A stretch of DNA of 64,000 nucleotides from Mycolicibacterium iranicum. GTDB taxonomy: Bacteria; Actinomycetota; Actinomycetes; Mycobacteriales; Mycobacteriaceae. Of this stretch, positions 15,861-25,190 are shown piece after piece. A program made the position numbers and the translations under genes. The DNA lies in NCBI RefSeq assembly GCF_001650495.1, contig NZ_LWCS01000065.1, forward strand, positions 124,001-188,000, written 5' to 3'. The notes under the pieces are model-generated. The model saw only the letters and a list, made by a program, of their open reading frames with translations, was not told the origin of the DNA and ran no database searches. The number at the start of each line of letters is the position of its first letter. Within the stretch, counting starts at the first letter, position 1.

Positions 15861-18014
15861 CTACGCGCGCCGTGCGAGACGACCTGAATGTCGACGGCCG
15901 GGGCGGCCTCGTTGTCGCCGCTGGTCATACATGTCCTGGTCGGCCCGATCGAGCACGGAGTCGACGGAGCGCCCGTCGCCGGGTAGGTGCGACGCGGCAC
16001 CGATCGTCAATGCGACAGGCAGTACGGTTCCGTCGGGCAGTGTGATCGGCACGCTGTCGAGCTCATCGGTGATTCGGCGGGCCAACGCGGCCAAGCTGTG
16101 GTCGTCGAAAGATTCTGTGACAACCAGGAATTCGTCACCGCCCCAGCGGGCCACCAGGTCGTCGCCGGCGGCCGCGGCGAGCAGGCGGCCGGCGACGGCG
16201 ACCAGCAGCCGATCGCCGGCATGGTGGCCCTTGTAGTCGTTGACGGCTTTGAAGCGCTCGATGTCACAGAACAAGACGCCGTAACCCTCCCCTTTGGCGT
16301 CCAGTTCCTCAAGCCGACGCCACGCGGCTGACCGATTCGCGATGGACGTGAGCTGATCGGTATTGGCCTGGCGAGCTAGCTCAGCCTCGCGTTCCCGCTC
16401 GGCAGTCACATCGACGATCTGCGAGACGAAGCACTGTGGCCGGTCACGCGGAGCGTGCACCACAACCGCGGTCAGCGCGCCCCAGACGATGCGGCCGTCA
16501 GCGGCGATGTATCGCTTGTCCATGCGGAACGAGCGCCGGCGTCCCTCCAGGCAGTCATTGACCAGCGAGAGGTCCAGCTCCAGATCATCGGGGTGGGTGA
16601 TGTCCTGAAAAGTCATCTTTTGCATAGCTTTTCGGCTGTAGCCGAGCATGGCGCGCAATGCCCGGTTGGTTCGCAGGAACGTGCCGTCCAACCCCACGAC
16701 GCACATTCCGATCGGCGAGTGCGCCAGAGCGAGCTCGAAGCGACGCTCGCCGAGAAGATCGACAGCCGCGGATTGCATGGGATCGGGCGCTGTTGCGGTG
16801 ACCTCGGCGGACGGAAATCCGTGCTGGAACGGTTTGGGGCGACTGAGGTAATAGCCCTGCGCCAGTGAGATTCCCGCGGCGCTGACGGCGTCGAGCTCGC
16901 CCTGGGTCTCCACGCCCTCGGCGATGACCGTGGCGCCGATCTGACCGGCGAACTCGGCGATGGCCTGCGCGAGCCGGCGGCGGGCGTCGTCGACGTCGAT
17001 GTTGCGCGTGATCGACTGGTCGATCTTGACGAATTCCGGCCCCAGCTCGAGGACGTGTGAGAACGATGCGAAACCAGCGCCGACGTCGTCGACGGCAACG
17101 CGCACGCCGTGGCTTCGGCATGACTCCATGACGTCGTCGAGGGCTTCGTAGTCGGGGACGGCGCTGTGTTCGGTGAGCTCGAGAACGATGCGTGATCTGT
17201 CGGCCTGCGCGAGCAATTCGTCCCACGGCAGCACCAGGGCGGCAGCCGGCGAGATGTTGATCGCGACGAATGCGTCCGGCGGCAATTGGGCCACTTTCTT
17301 CACGACGCGGGCCACGATGGCCTGCTCGAGTTCGATGCCCAGGCCCAGTTCGGCGGCTTGGGCGAAGAAGGTGTCCGGCCGATACGGTTCACAGGAGAAG
17401 CGAGCGAGGGCTTCGACGCCCACGACTTTGCCGGTTGCGATGTCGTGGACGGCCTGGAAATTCATCTCGAAATCCTGCTCGGCAACTACACGACGGATCG
17501 CTTTGCGTTGCTCGGCAGCGCGATTCGGCCCGCTGTCGGCCGGGGTGATCAGTGTGCTGATCAGGTCCGCAACCTGTCTGACGAGCATCAGGTCGTCGTC
17601 GTTGAGATCCGGCTTCGGACCCCGGCCGACGACGGCTGTCATCCCGGATGGGGCGCCATTCGGGCCGTTGATGGGGGCACCGACGTAGGAACCGATATCC
17701 AGGGCGGCGGTGATCGGGAGTGCCGCCGTGGTCTGGTTGCGTGACGTGTCGGGAATGACCGACGGCAAACGCCCGTCGATGACCCTGACGCAGTACGAGT
17801 CCGACACCGACAGCTCGCGATCGGGGACGGTATCCCAGACGCCGGGATCTCCGTCGATTTCATCGACCACGTAGACCCCGTCATGGAACGAGGCGACGAA
17901 CGCGACGTCGAGGTGCAACCGTCGTCGCAGGAAGCCCAGCAACGTACAGATCAGGGCATCGGGGGCCTCCGAGTCGGTCTCAGCGAGGCCGCCAACCCAG
18001 CCCTCCACGCGCAT
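15861..18014 (-). CDS. GAF-EAL-PAS-GGDEF cyclic-di-GMP turnover protein
   Basis: 717 aa from ATG 18014 (MRVEGWVGGL); the frame is open further upstream, but that part is not family-like. The order is GAF (about 17-157), EAL (about 180-410), PAS (about 440-550) and GGDEF (about 560-717). The EAL part keeps the phosphodiesterase residues: EALARF at 201, INISPAA, LELTEH, VDDVGAGFAS, KIDQSI, AEGVETQGEL. The cyclase part has an intact ARWGGDEF motif but no RxxD inhibitory site before it. Both activities therefore look possible. The known mycobacterial bifunctional protein (DcpA/Rv1354c type) is GAF-GGDEF-EAL, so the order here differs. Confidence 0.9.
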   Translation of the reverse strand: MRVEGWVGGLAETDSEAPDALICTLLGFLRRRLHLDVAFVASFHDGVYVVDEIDGDPGVWDTVPDRELSVSDSYCVRVIDGRLPSVIPDTSRNQTTAALPITAALDIGSYVGAPINGPNGAPSGMTAVVGRGPKPDLNDDDLMLVRQVADLISTLITPADSGPNRAAEQRKAIRRVVAEQDFEMNFQAVHDIATGKVVGVEALARFSCEPYRPDTFFAQAAELGLGIELEQAIVARVVKKVAQLPPDAFVAINISPAAALVLPWDELLAQADRSRIVLELTEHSAVPDYEALDDVMESCRSHGVRVAVDDVGAGFASFSHVLELGPEFVKIDQSITRNIDVDDARRRLAQAIAEFAGQIGATVIAEGVETQGELDAVSAAGISLAQGYYLSRPKPFQHGFPSAEVTATAPDPMQSAAVDLLGERRFELALAHSPIGMCVVGLDGTFLRTNRALRAMLGYSRKAMQKMTFQDITHPDDLELDLSLVNDCLEGRRRSFRMDKRYIAADGRIVWGALTAVVVHAPRDRPQCFVSQIVDVTAEREREAELARQANTDQLTSIANRSAAWRRLEELDAKGEGYGVLFCDIERFKAVNDYKGHHAGDRLLVAVAGRLLAAAAGDDLVARWGGDEFLVVTESFDDHSLAALARRITDELDSVPITLPDGTVLPVALTIGAASHLPGDGRSVDSVLDRADQDMYDQRRQRGRPGRRHSGRLARRA

Positions 18015-18221
18015 AGCAAAAAATGATAGACCCGATCGCGTCGAGTTTCGCGCCCATTCGCACGGGGAGTTCGATGACGCATATCTGAACAAATTCACGG
18101 TCAGCCTGCGTCGATCGTCTCCGCAGCGGGCGATGGCCCGCTGCGGTGGGACGAAATACGACGGCCTCTTCACACCTCAGCTGGGCAAATATCTACACGC
18201 CCGTCGATTTCTGCGCGCCTG

Positions 18222-18644
18222 TCAGTCGTCGGTGACGGTGAGTTTCACCTCGATGTTGCCGCGGGTGGCGTTGGAGTAGGGGCAGACCTGGTGGGCCGCC
18301 TCGGCGAGTTGCCGAGCGGTGTCGTGGTCGACATTGGGCAGCGTGATCTCGAGTTCGACAGCGAGGCCGAAGGCGCCGTTGTCGGTGGAGCCGAGGACAA
18401 CCTTGGCGCCGACAGCGGAGTCGGAGACGTCGGCCTTCTGTTGGCGACCTACGAGGCGCAGGGCCGAGTGGAAGCAGGCGGCGTAGCCGACGGCGAAAAG
18501 CTGCTCGGGGTTGGTGCCCTCTCCGGATCCGCCCATCTCCTTCGGAATGCTCAGGGCGACATCGACTTTGCCGTCTGATGTGGCGCCGTGACCATCACGA
18601 CCTTCTCCGGTGGCGAGGGCTTCGGCGGTGTAGAGCGCTTTCAT
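18222..18644 (-). CDS. ohr: Organic hydroperoxide resistance protein (Ohr/OsmC family)
   Basis: 140-aa Ohr peroxidase. Both catalytic cysteines are present: one in AACFHSAL and one in VCPYSNATRGN near the C-terminus. The N-terminus (MKALYTAEALATGEGRDGH) is also typical. Ohr detoxifies organic and fatty acid hydroperoxides, using lipoylated or low-molecular-weight thiol reductants. Its start overlaps the stop of the MarR-type gene by 4 nt, giving an ohrR-ohr operon read leftward. Confidence 0.95.
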   Translation of the reverse strand: MKALYTAEALATGEGRDGHGATSDGKVDVALSIPKEMGGSGEGTNPEQLFAVGYAACFHSALRLVGRQQKADVSDSAVGAKVVLGSTDNGAFGLAVELEITLPNVDHDTARQLAEAAHQVCPYSNATRGNIEVKLTVTDD

Positions 18645-19087
18645 GTTGCGTCCTTTCGGCTGAGTGAATCGAGTTGTTGTGTGAGCGTTTTCAGGGCATC
18701 GCGCAGAACGGCGAGGTCATCCGCGGAGGCCTCGCCCATCGCGAGAAGACGCTCGGGCACGCATGCGGCACGCGCCTCGAGTTCTTCTCCGGCCGGGGTG
18801 AGTGCCACATCGACCCTGCGTTCGTCGTCCAAGGACCGTCGACGCTCGACGAGGCCGACGGCTTCGAGGCGTTTCAGCAGGGGCGACAACGTTCCCGAGT
18901 CGAGGTGCAGGCGCTCCCCCAGGTGGCCGACCGAACAGCGGCCGTCTTCCCAGAGAACGAGGAGCACCAGATACTGCGGATAGGTGATGCCCAGTTCATC
19001 GAGCACCGGCCGGTAGACCGCGGTCACCGTCCGCGACGCCGTGTAGAGGGCGAAGCAGAGTTGGTCATCGAGTCGGGCGGCAGGCAC
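18641..19087 (-). CDS. ohrR: MarR-family peroxide sensor OhrR
   Basis: 148-aa MarR regulator. The redox cysteine sits in DDQLCFALYTASR, as in OhrR. The winged helix is GITYPQYLVLLVLWEDGRCSV...GTLSPLLKRLEAVGLVERRR. The frame can start at TTG 19108, but that codon lies inside the predicted operator. A -35 TTGCGC / -10 TACTGT pair places transcription start at about 19088, so GTG 19087 (MPAARLDDQLC) is chosen as a leaderless start. OhrR is expected to repress itself and ohr until its cysteine is oxidised by organic hydroperoxides. Confidence 0.9.
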   Translation of the reverse strand: MPAARLDDQLCFALYTASRTVTAVYRPVLDELGITYPQYLVLLVLWEDGRCSVGHLGERLHLDSGTLSPLLKRLEAVGLVERRRSLDDERRVDVALTPAGEELEARAACVPERLLAMGEASADDLAVLRDALKTLTQQLDSLSRKDAT

Positions 19088-19094
19088 GACAACC

Positions 19095-19123
19095 ACAGTA
19101 GTGAACAATTAAATTGTGCGCAA
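19095..19123 (-). promoter_or_regulatory. ohrR-ohr promoter with OhrR-type operator in the spacer
   Basis: On the minus strand TTGCGC (19123-19118) and TACTGT (19100-19095) are separated by exactly 17 nt. The spacer holds ACAATT-A-AATTGT (19105-19117), a near-perfect palindrome like the OhrR operator core known from Bacillus (TACAATT...AATTGTA). A second half pair, AATTG...CAATT, overlaps it. Repressor binding here would block RNA polymerase directly. Confidence 0.65.
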
Positions 19124-19192
19124 TTGATTTCCGGCGGGCTTGTCGGTGACCCGCCTTACAGTCACGTCTCACCATCGTGTGAGGAGACGGAT

Positions 19193-20170
19193 ATGGCACC
19201 GAAACCTGTGGCTGCAGCGCGGCCGATCGACATCGTGGCACCGCGGTCGCGCCCGGCGATGACGGTGGCCCTCGCCGTCGGTGAGCGCGGTGCGCGGATG
19301 TTCGCGTACGCGGCGTGCTCGGCCGAGCACCGCTGGTCGGGGACTGTCGATGCCGAATCGGCGGACACAGCGGTACTCGATGCGATCAGCCGAATCCGCG
19401 AGGCATCCGGCGTTCAGCGGATCCGGTTCCTGGTGCAGTTGCCTGCGCGCAGCACGCTGTGGGCCCTTCGCGATGAGGTGGCGCTGCTTCTACCCGGGGT
19501 ATGGATCGAACGGCCGAGGGTTTCCGACGAGACGCTGGTACGTCGGGCGCATGCTGGGTTGCGTCAGGTGCTGGTGCCGGTATGTGTCGCGACGGACGGG
19601 TCGGTGCGCGGCAGGATCACCGGTTACGGCTGGCTGGCATCCTCGGGCGAGTATGGGCTGCAGGGCTTTCGGCATTCGGTCAGGCTGATCGGTCCGCAGG
19701 TGGTCCTGGTCGCCGAACTGCGTGCGATCGGTGCTGCAGTGCAGAAGCTCCGTGGTCGCGACATCACGGTGCTCAGCGACAGCAAGCTCGCGGTTGCGAT
19801 GATGACGCGGTGGATGGCCGGCGAGGACGTGCTGCCGGAGGGCTACTCCGCCTACCGCCAGAGCGGTAGGACACCCGGGTTGGTGCGGGCGCGGCAGATG
19901 ATCTTCGAGGAGCGCGAGAGGATCACACCGGTGTGGGTGAAGGGACACCGCGGAGAACCGCTCAACGAAGGCGCGGATGCTCTGGCCCGGCTGGCGTCGC
20001 GTTTCGCATTGGGCGACAGCATGCTTGACGGTCCCGAATATCACCGGCGCGCCCAGGAACTGGCGGCGACGTTCTCTCGAGAGTTCGAGCGCGCTCAGTC
20101 GGCCAACTTGAAGGCCAGCACGGTCACCCAGTTCGCCGGCTCGGGTTCGGTGGCGGGACCGGTCTCGTAG
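19193..20170 (+). CDS. RNase H-domain protein with extra N-terminal region
   Basis: 325 aa from ATG 19193, which has GAGGAG 6 nt upstream. Residues about 125-265 form a type I RNase H domain with the acidic catalytic set: D in VATDGSVRG, E in VAELRAIGA, D in LSDSKLAVAMM and D in VKGHRGEPLNEGADALARLA. The first ~120 residues are not recognised. RNase HI degrades RNA in RNA-DNA hybrids; whether this is a housekeeping or a specialised enzyme is unclear. The last 76 nt overlap, antisense, the 3' end of the convergent GyrI-like gene. Divergent from ohrR, with 105 nt between the starts. Confidence 0.8.
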   Translation: MAPKPVAAARPIDIVAPRSRPAMTVALAVGERGARMFAYAACSAEHRWSGTVDAESADTAVLDAISRIREASGVQRIRFLVQLPARSTLWALRDEVALLLPGVWIERPRVSDETLVRRAHAGLRQVLVPVCVATDGSVRGRITGYGWLASSGEYGLQGFRHSVRLIGPQVVLVAELRAIGAAVQKLRGRDITVLSDSKLAVAMMTRWMAGEDVLPEGYSAYRQSGRTPGLVRARQMIFEERERITPVWVKGHRGEPLNEGADALARLASRFALGDSMLDGPEYHRRAQELAATFSREFERAQSANLKASTVTQFAGSGSVAGPVS

Positions 20171-20592
20171 ATCTCGATGCGGCCGGCCCACTCCTCGCCG
20201 TCATCGGTGGACGTCGCATCCCATTGCAGACCTTGATCGGACGCCCACGCCAGCAGCTGATCTGTGGTGTCCATCAGTCCGTCGTAGGACCCGCGGTGGG
20301 TGGCGACGGCGTAGCGTCCACCGGGCAGGGTGTCGGTGGACACGGCGTCGTCCGTGAGAAGCGGGGCATCGATGGGGACGCACGCCTCGACGCGGAGCTC
20401 GCGGTCCATGTCGATGGTTCGGTACCGCAGGAACGGGGCTCCGCCGACGTGCAACCCATGCCGGGCGGCGGCGGCGAACACCTCGGGGAAGCGATCGGCG
20501 ATGGCGCTGACCTGGTCCATGGTGACGGTGCCGCCGACCGAGGCGTAGAGCTGGGGCTCGCGGTTCTCGATGGTCGGTTGTTGAGTCGTCAT
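20095..20592 (-). CDS. GyrI-like small-molecule-binding domain protein
   Basis: 165-aa stand-alone GyrI/AraC-effector-binding (SOUL-like) domain. Typical features are the early YASVGGTVTMDQVSAIADRFPEVF, VEACVPIDAPL, LPGGRYAVATHRGSYDGL and a C-terminal IEIYETGP strand. Such proteins bind hydrophobic or cationic ligands, and some hydrolyse or sequester drugs. No DNA-binding domain is present. The 3' end overlaps the convergent RNase H gene by 76 nt, so both cannot be altered independently there. Confidence 0.82.
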   Translation of the reverse strand: MTTQQPTIENREPQLYASVGGTVTMDQVSAIADRFPEVFAAAARHGLHVGGAPFLRYRTIDMDRELRVEACVPIDAPLLTDDAVSTDTLPGGRYAVATHRGSYDGLMDTTDQLLAWASDQGLQWDATSTDDGEEWAGRIEIYETGPATEPEPANWVTVLAFKLAD

Positions 20593-20697
20593 GGGTGTGT
20601 CGACCCGGACGGTTGAGGAAACTCATCGCTCCGTTGCCAAGATTGGTGCGCAGGAGCGCCCTCGACCGGGGCAATATCGCTTCATGGCGGTCGAAAC

Positions 20698-22416
20698 TCA
20701 GCCACCACAAACCACTATGGGAATCGGGTCATAGCGCACGGTATGCGATTCCGTCCTGGTCTCCCCTGTAGCTATGTCGCGCAACGTTCGGGTGTCGGTG
20801 ATCGTGAACCCGGGTGCGCCGCCGCTGGCGCTGCACGACTCGCCGTCGGGAATGGTGATGGTCCGCGGGCTGGTCGGCGCCGACCGCGGACTCTGTGCCG
20901 ACGTCACCTCGTAGCGTTTGATCCCCACCAGGCGAACGGTGATCGATCCCGACGTCCACACCGTCTGGATCTGCACCGGGGTCGGTCCGTCGTTGCGGAA
21001 CTTGACGTCGATGACGTCGCCGAAGACCGTCGCCTCCCGGCCCGCCGGATACCGGCTGATGTAGTAGCTATGTTCTTGGTGCTCAACGAGTTCCATGCCG
21101 GCGAAGTACGCGGCGTTGAACAGCGTGGTGGCCACCTGCGACACGCCACCGCCGACACCGCTATCCGGGCGGCCGTCGAGGATGATGCCGGCTTCGACGT
21201 AGCCGTTGGCCGCGTTGCGCGGGTTGGTGGCGCCGTTGAGGCTGAAGGTCTCCCCCGGCGCGACGACGAGGCCGTCGATCGCCCCGGCGGCGCGTTTGAT
21301 GTTCACACCCGAGTCGCCGGAGAAGCCGGATGTCTGGAACTCGCCGATGACCTCGACGGGCCCGAGCGCGTCGAGGTCCGCAGTGGTGAAGGTCGCCGGG
21401 TCGTCGACGTAGACGGCGGTGATGTCGCGCTCGTCGGTGCGGGTGAGCGCGTCCATCAGATCCTCGAGGGTGGCGTCGTAATCGATGCGGCGGCCGTCCT
21501 GGGACGGCACCTTCGCCGGCGGTGACGTGGCGAAGTCGATGGTGGCGTTGCGCAGCGGCGTCTCGGACGCAGCGAGCTGGGGTCGGGCGGCGTCGGCGAT
21601 CGCGGTCTCGTCGACGGTCGCGACGATGTCGCCGTCGTCGACGTCGAAGGCGAGTGCCGCGGCGATGACGTCCTCGGAAATGACGGCTCGGGCGTTGTCG
21701 TCGCCGTCGACGACGAGGGGTGCGGAGACGGCCGGTGAGGCGATGTCGTCGACGGCGGCCTGCACGTCGGAAGTCGTTGTGCTGGGCTCAAGTTCGATGA
21801 TCGGGAGGTCGACGGTGGTGCCGGCGGCCCAGTCTCGTTTGAGGAGTGCAGCCGAGGCGTCGACGTCGAGTTGGCGGCCGTTCTCCGGGTTGACGGCAAC
21901 GGGTTCGCTGCCGTCGAAGCGCACTGTCCCTTCGACGGGGTCCTTGGCAATGGTCCTTCCGAGTTGTTTGAGGGCGGCGGTCAGCGCTGCGTCGTCGGCG
22001 GTGGAGACGACGCCGATCTCGCGAGTGGTGAACAGTGACGTGAGCCGGGTGAGCGGGTTCAGCGGCTGATCCCCGGCTTGCGCGACGGTCGCGGCCCAGT
22101 CGACGGACAGGTCCACCGCGGTCGGGTCGATCTCGCCGTCCTCGTCGCCGAGCGTGATGGCGACGGGTTGGGTCGCGCGGGGTGTGACGTCGGCGCGGAG
22201 GCGGTCTTCGGCGTCGCCGAGTTTCATCCCGCCGATCGGCACGCCCGCGGCGGTGACGCCACGGGGCACGCGGTCGGAGCTGAGAAGCAGATCACCCAGG
22301 TAGAGGCTCGCGAGCAGCGCGAACGGCGCTGTCAGTAGGAGCCACAGGAGGCGGAATCGCCGGGGCTTGCCGTGCTTGCCGTCGGACGTTCCCAGGGCGT
22401 GCCCTTCGAGCGGCAT
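20698..22416 (-). CDS. VanW-family membrane-anchored protein
   Basis: 572 aa. A basic cytoplasmic N-terminus is followed by one membrane segment at about residues 23-45 (LLWLLLTAPFALLASLYLGDLLL). The large extracytoplasmic part has two repeat-like G5/YkuD-associated peptidoglycan-binding regions (about 50-330). The VanW domain is at about 370-510 (APGETFSLNGATNPRNAANGY, GVGGGVSQVATTLFNAAYFAGMELVEHQEHSYYISRYPAG). VanW proteins are cell-wall associated; their biochemical role is not established. The gene appears monocistronic. Confidence 0.88.
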   Translation of the reverse strand: MPLEGHALGTSDGKHGKPRRFRLLWLLLTAPFALLASLYLGDLLLSSDRVPRGVTAAGVPIGGMKLGDAEDRLRADVTPRATQPVAITLGDEDGEIDPTAVDLSVDWAATVAQAGDQPLNPLTRLTSLFTTREIGVVSTADDAALTAALKQLGRTIAKDPVEGTVRFDGSEPVAVNPENGRQLDVDASAALLKRDWAAGTTVDLPIIELEPSTTTSDVQAAVDDIASPAVSAPLVVDGDDNARAVISEDVIAAALAFDVDDGDIVATVDETAIADAARPQLAASETPLRNATIDFATSPPAKVPSQDGRRIDYDATLEDLMDALTRTDERDITAVYVDDPATFTTADLDALGPVEVIGEFQTSGFSGDSGVNIKRAAGAIDGLVVAPGETFSLNGATNPRNAANGYVEAGIILDGRPDSGVGGGVSQVATTLFNAAYFAGMELVEHQEHSYYISRYPAGREATVFGDVIDVKFRNDGPTPVQIQTVWTSGSITVRLVGIKRYEVTSAQSPRSAPTSPRTITIPDGESCSASGGAPGFTITDTRTLRDIATGETRTESHTVRYDPIPIVVCGG

Positions 22417-22606
22417 CTACTTCGTTCCTCGCTGGCTTGTCCGGCGCGTCAGTACACACGCCATATGCCAGCTTATCGACTGGCGATAATTCGCGCCGTG
22501 GCCGCTTCTCGCTCGCATCGGCCGGGCACGACAAAGCCCGACAGCTTCGGAGATGCGACGTGACTTCACGCGCAGCCACAGTCGTGTACGGGGCAGAGCA
22601 GCGGGG

Positions 22607-23836
22607 CTAGTTGCTCGTCGGCGGTGGTGGTTGGTAGGGGTGGTACCACTTCCATTGGGCGCGTTCGCCGAGCGGCCCTCGGTAGGGCGCGACGGTAGGT
22701 GCCGCAGTGGTGGGCGGCCGAGCCAGCGGACCACCGGTCAGGACATCACCGTCACTGTCGGTGATGACGAGGGTATCGGCGGTGCCGCCGATGGTGATGG
22801 CGCCGCGGTGGTGTTCGCGATGGTGGTATGGGCACACCAGCACGAGGTTCCACAGCTCCGTCGGGCCGCCGTCCTCCCAGTGCCGAATGTGGTGAGCGTG
22901 CAGCCCGCGGGTGGCGCCGCAACCCGGAACGACACAGCAGCGGTCCCGGTATTCGAGGGCGCGCCGCAGCCGGCGGCTGATCGTGCGGGTGGTGCGCCCC
23001 GCCCCGATCAACTGGCCGTTACGCTCCAACCACACCTCACAGGTTGCATCGCACAACAGCAGCCGACGATCGGCATCCGAGAGCACCGGGCCCAAGTGCA
23101 GTGCAGCAGAATGCTTTTCCGGGTCAAGGTGCACGACAACCGTGGTGTGCGCCCCATGGGGCCGGCGAGCCACATCGCTGTCCCATCCGGCTTCGACCAG
23201 ACTCATCAGTGCGTCGACCCGATTCGGAAACGGCGGCTTCTGATCTCCCGTGGCCTCACCATGATCGCGTGTCCACTCGGCGATCACCTTGTCGTGATGT
23301 GACTGCACCGCCGTGTCGAACTTCGCGGCCTCGACCCTTGGTAACCGTATGCGGTAGGTGGTGTATTCGTCGTCCTCTGCCCTGCTGAACTCGCGACGCG
23401 GTCCATGGTTCGACTCGGGCTCAGGTCGGGGTTCGAGTTTGACCGCGGTCCGCAGCTGCGCGACGGTGGCGACGGCGGCCAACTGGGCATAGTGCGCATC
23501 AGACCCGTCGGCCGCCCGCTCGGCGATGACCCCCACCTGGTCCAGTGACAGCCGCCCCTCACGCATCCCCTGCACGCACTGCGGAAACTCGTCGAGGCGG
23601 CGCGCGATGGCGACGACGGTCTCGGCGTTGCGCGCCGTCACTCCGGTCTTCCACGCCATCAACGCCGCCACCGAACGCGCGCCGGTCAAGCCCGCGAGTT
23701 GGTCTCGCTCGATCTCGGCAGCGATCTCCACGATGCGACTGTCGATGACATTTCGCTGACCGGTCAGCTCAGCCAACTCGTCGAACAACCCCTCAAGACG
23801 CTCCTTCGGAGCCATAGCGGTTGCCGTCGTGGACAT
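22607..23836 (-). CDS. DUF222/13E12-type HNH endonuclease-domain protein
   Basis: 409 aa. The N-terminal half is the DUF222 domain typical of the mycobacterial 13E12 repeat family (LAGLTGARSVAALMAW, GRLSLDQVGVIAERA). The C-terminal HNH motif is CVVPGCGATRGLHAHHIRHW...ELWNLVLVCPYHHREHH, with both zinc-binding cysteine pairs and the catalytic histidines present. A proline-rich tail follows. The family is multicopy in mycobacteria and is suspected to be a mobile or intron-derived endonuclease; no proven function. No flanking repeats were seen. Confidence 0.9.
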   Translation of the reverse strand: MSTTATAMAPKERLEGLFDELAELTGQRNVIDSRIVEIAAEIERDQLAGLTGARSVAALMAWKTGVTARNAETVVAIARRLDEFPQCVQGMREGRLSLDQVGVIAERAADGSDAHYAQLAAVATVAQLRTAVKLEPRPEPESNHGPRREFSRAEDDEYTTYRIRLPRVEAAKFDTAVQSHHDKVIAEWTRDHGEATGDQKPPFPNRVDALMSLVEAGWDSDVARRPHGAHTTVVVHLDPEKHSAALHLGPVLSDADRRLLLCDATCEVWLERNGQLIGAGRTTRTISRRLRRALEYRDRCCVVPGCGATRGLHAHHIRHWEDGGPTELWNLVLVCPYHHREHHRGAITIGGTADTLVITDSDGDVLTGGPLARPPTTAAPTVAPYRGPLGERAQWKWYHPYQPPPPTSN

Positions 23837-23974
23837 GACGCCATTCTGCCGAAGGGGTCCGACAAGTAGGCCGGGCGCTCGTCACGAAAGGGCGCGCAAA
23901 CGACGCATCGCACGGTGCAGACTTCCCGACCGCGGCCGGCTGCGACCAGACATCTGGCAGGCCTGGCCCGACGC

Positions 23975-25045
23975 TCAGCGAGCGTCAGGAACCGCCAGCT
24001 CGTGAACGATCCGCTGAGTCCGGAATAGTTGCAGGGCAAGCGATCCGGTGTTGTACGGAAGGTCGTACTTTTCGAACAGCGCACGCACTCGGACGCTGAT
24101 CTCCGGCAGTCGCCTGCTCGGCAGGTCCGGGAACAGGTGGTGCTCGATCTGGTAGCACAGGTGCCCGCCGGAGATGGCCAGCAGCGGGCCGGCCTCGAAG
24201 TTCGCGGTCCCCAGCATCTGACGCAGATACCACTCGCCCTTGGTTTCGCCCTCGACGACGGCCGGGTCGAAGAACTCGGCGCCGCCGGGGATGTGCCCGC
24301 AGATGATGTTCACGTACACCCAGAGGTTGCGCACCACGTTGGCGGTGGCGTTGGCCGCCAGGGTGCGGCGCCACCGGCGCAGGCTCAACGCGGGCAGCAG
24401 CACGTAGTCCTTGCCGAGCTGGCGGGCGATCTTGCGGCGTAGCTTGCGCTTCGCGGCGGCGAACGCTTCGGGTGTGTCACCGCCGTCTCGCTCCGCGCGG
24501 ATCCCGTGCACGGCGATTCCCCACTCGAAAGTTGCTGCCAGCACCAGGTTTCGCAGCGGAGTGAGTAGCAGCTGCCAGCGCCACGGTTGCTCGTCGGTGA
24601 CCCGAAGCCAGCGGTAGCCGATGTCGTCGTCCATGCCGAGCACGTTGTTGTAGACGTGATGGCGGTAGTTGTGCGAGTGCCGCCACTGCGCCGAGTACCC
24701 GACCATGTCCCACTCCCAGGTGTTGGAGTGGATCTCGGGGTCGTTCATCCAGTCCCATTGGCCGTGGGAGATGTTGTGGCCCAGCTCCATGTTCTCCAGG
24801 GACTTGGCGTAGGCCAGCGCCGCCGTTCCCAGTAGCCAGCCCTTCTTCGAGCGGCTGCCGGCGATCATGAGGCGGGCCGACACGTCGAGGACGCGCTGGA
24901 AGGCGATCACCCGGCGGATGTAGGCCGCGTCCTCCGCGCCCAGCGACTCCTCGACGTCGCGGCGAATTGTGTCGAGTTCGTTGGCGATGGCGTCGACGTC
25001 TTCGCTGCTGAGATGCAGGTAGGCGGGAACATCAGCGATCGCCAT
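23975..25045 (-). CDS. DesA3-like membrane fatty acid desaturase (copy 1)
   Basis: 356 aa starting at ATG 25045 (MAIADVPAYLHLSSEDV); the longer upstream frame is not family-like. The three histidine boxes of membrane di-iron desaturases are present: HNISH at residues 90-94, HNYRHH at 125-130 and QIEHHLFPDLPS near 315. It resembles the stearoyl-CoA delta-9 desaturase DesA3 of M. tuberculosis but lacks its extended C-terminal tail. It would introduce a double bond into acyl-CoA at the membrane, using an oxidoreductase partner such as Rv3230c type, which is not in this window. This is one of three paralogues here. Confidence 0.9.
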   Translation of the reverse strand: MAIADVPAYLHLSSEDVDAIANELDTIRRDVEESLGAEDAAYIRRVIAFQRVLDVSARLMIAGSRSKKGWLLGTAALAYAKSLENMELGHNISHGQWDWMNDPEIHSNTWEWDMVGYSAQWRHSHNYRHHVYNNVLGMDDDIGYRWLRVTDEQPWRWQLLLTPLRNLVLAATFEWGIAVHGIRAERDGGDTPEAFAAAKRKLRRKIARQLGKDYVLLPALSLRRWRRTLAANATANVVRNLWVYVNIICGHIPGGAEFFDPAVVEGETKGEWYLRQMLGTANFEAGPLLAISGGHLCYQIEHHLFPDLPSRRLPEISVRVRALFEKYDLPYNTGSLALQLFRTQRIVHELAVPDAR

Positions 25046-25190
25046 CAGGGGTGTCCTCGGGTGGTGCGGTGGAATGCGGCGCATCCGGGCCACCGCGACA
25101 TCAGACCGCAGCGTAGAGGCTGGGAGTTGACTGGGGGTAATCACGGTTCGACATCCCGACAAAATGGTGGCGCAGATCACGCATCGGGTT

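Noticed and set aside
22607..23836. DUF222-HNH gene as part of an active mobile element
   Set aside because: No flanking repeats, integrase or second element gene; members occur as single chromosomal genes in mycobacteria.
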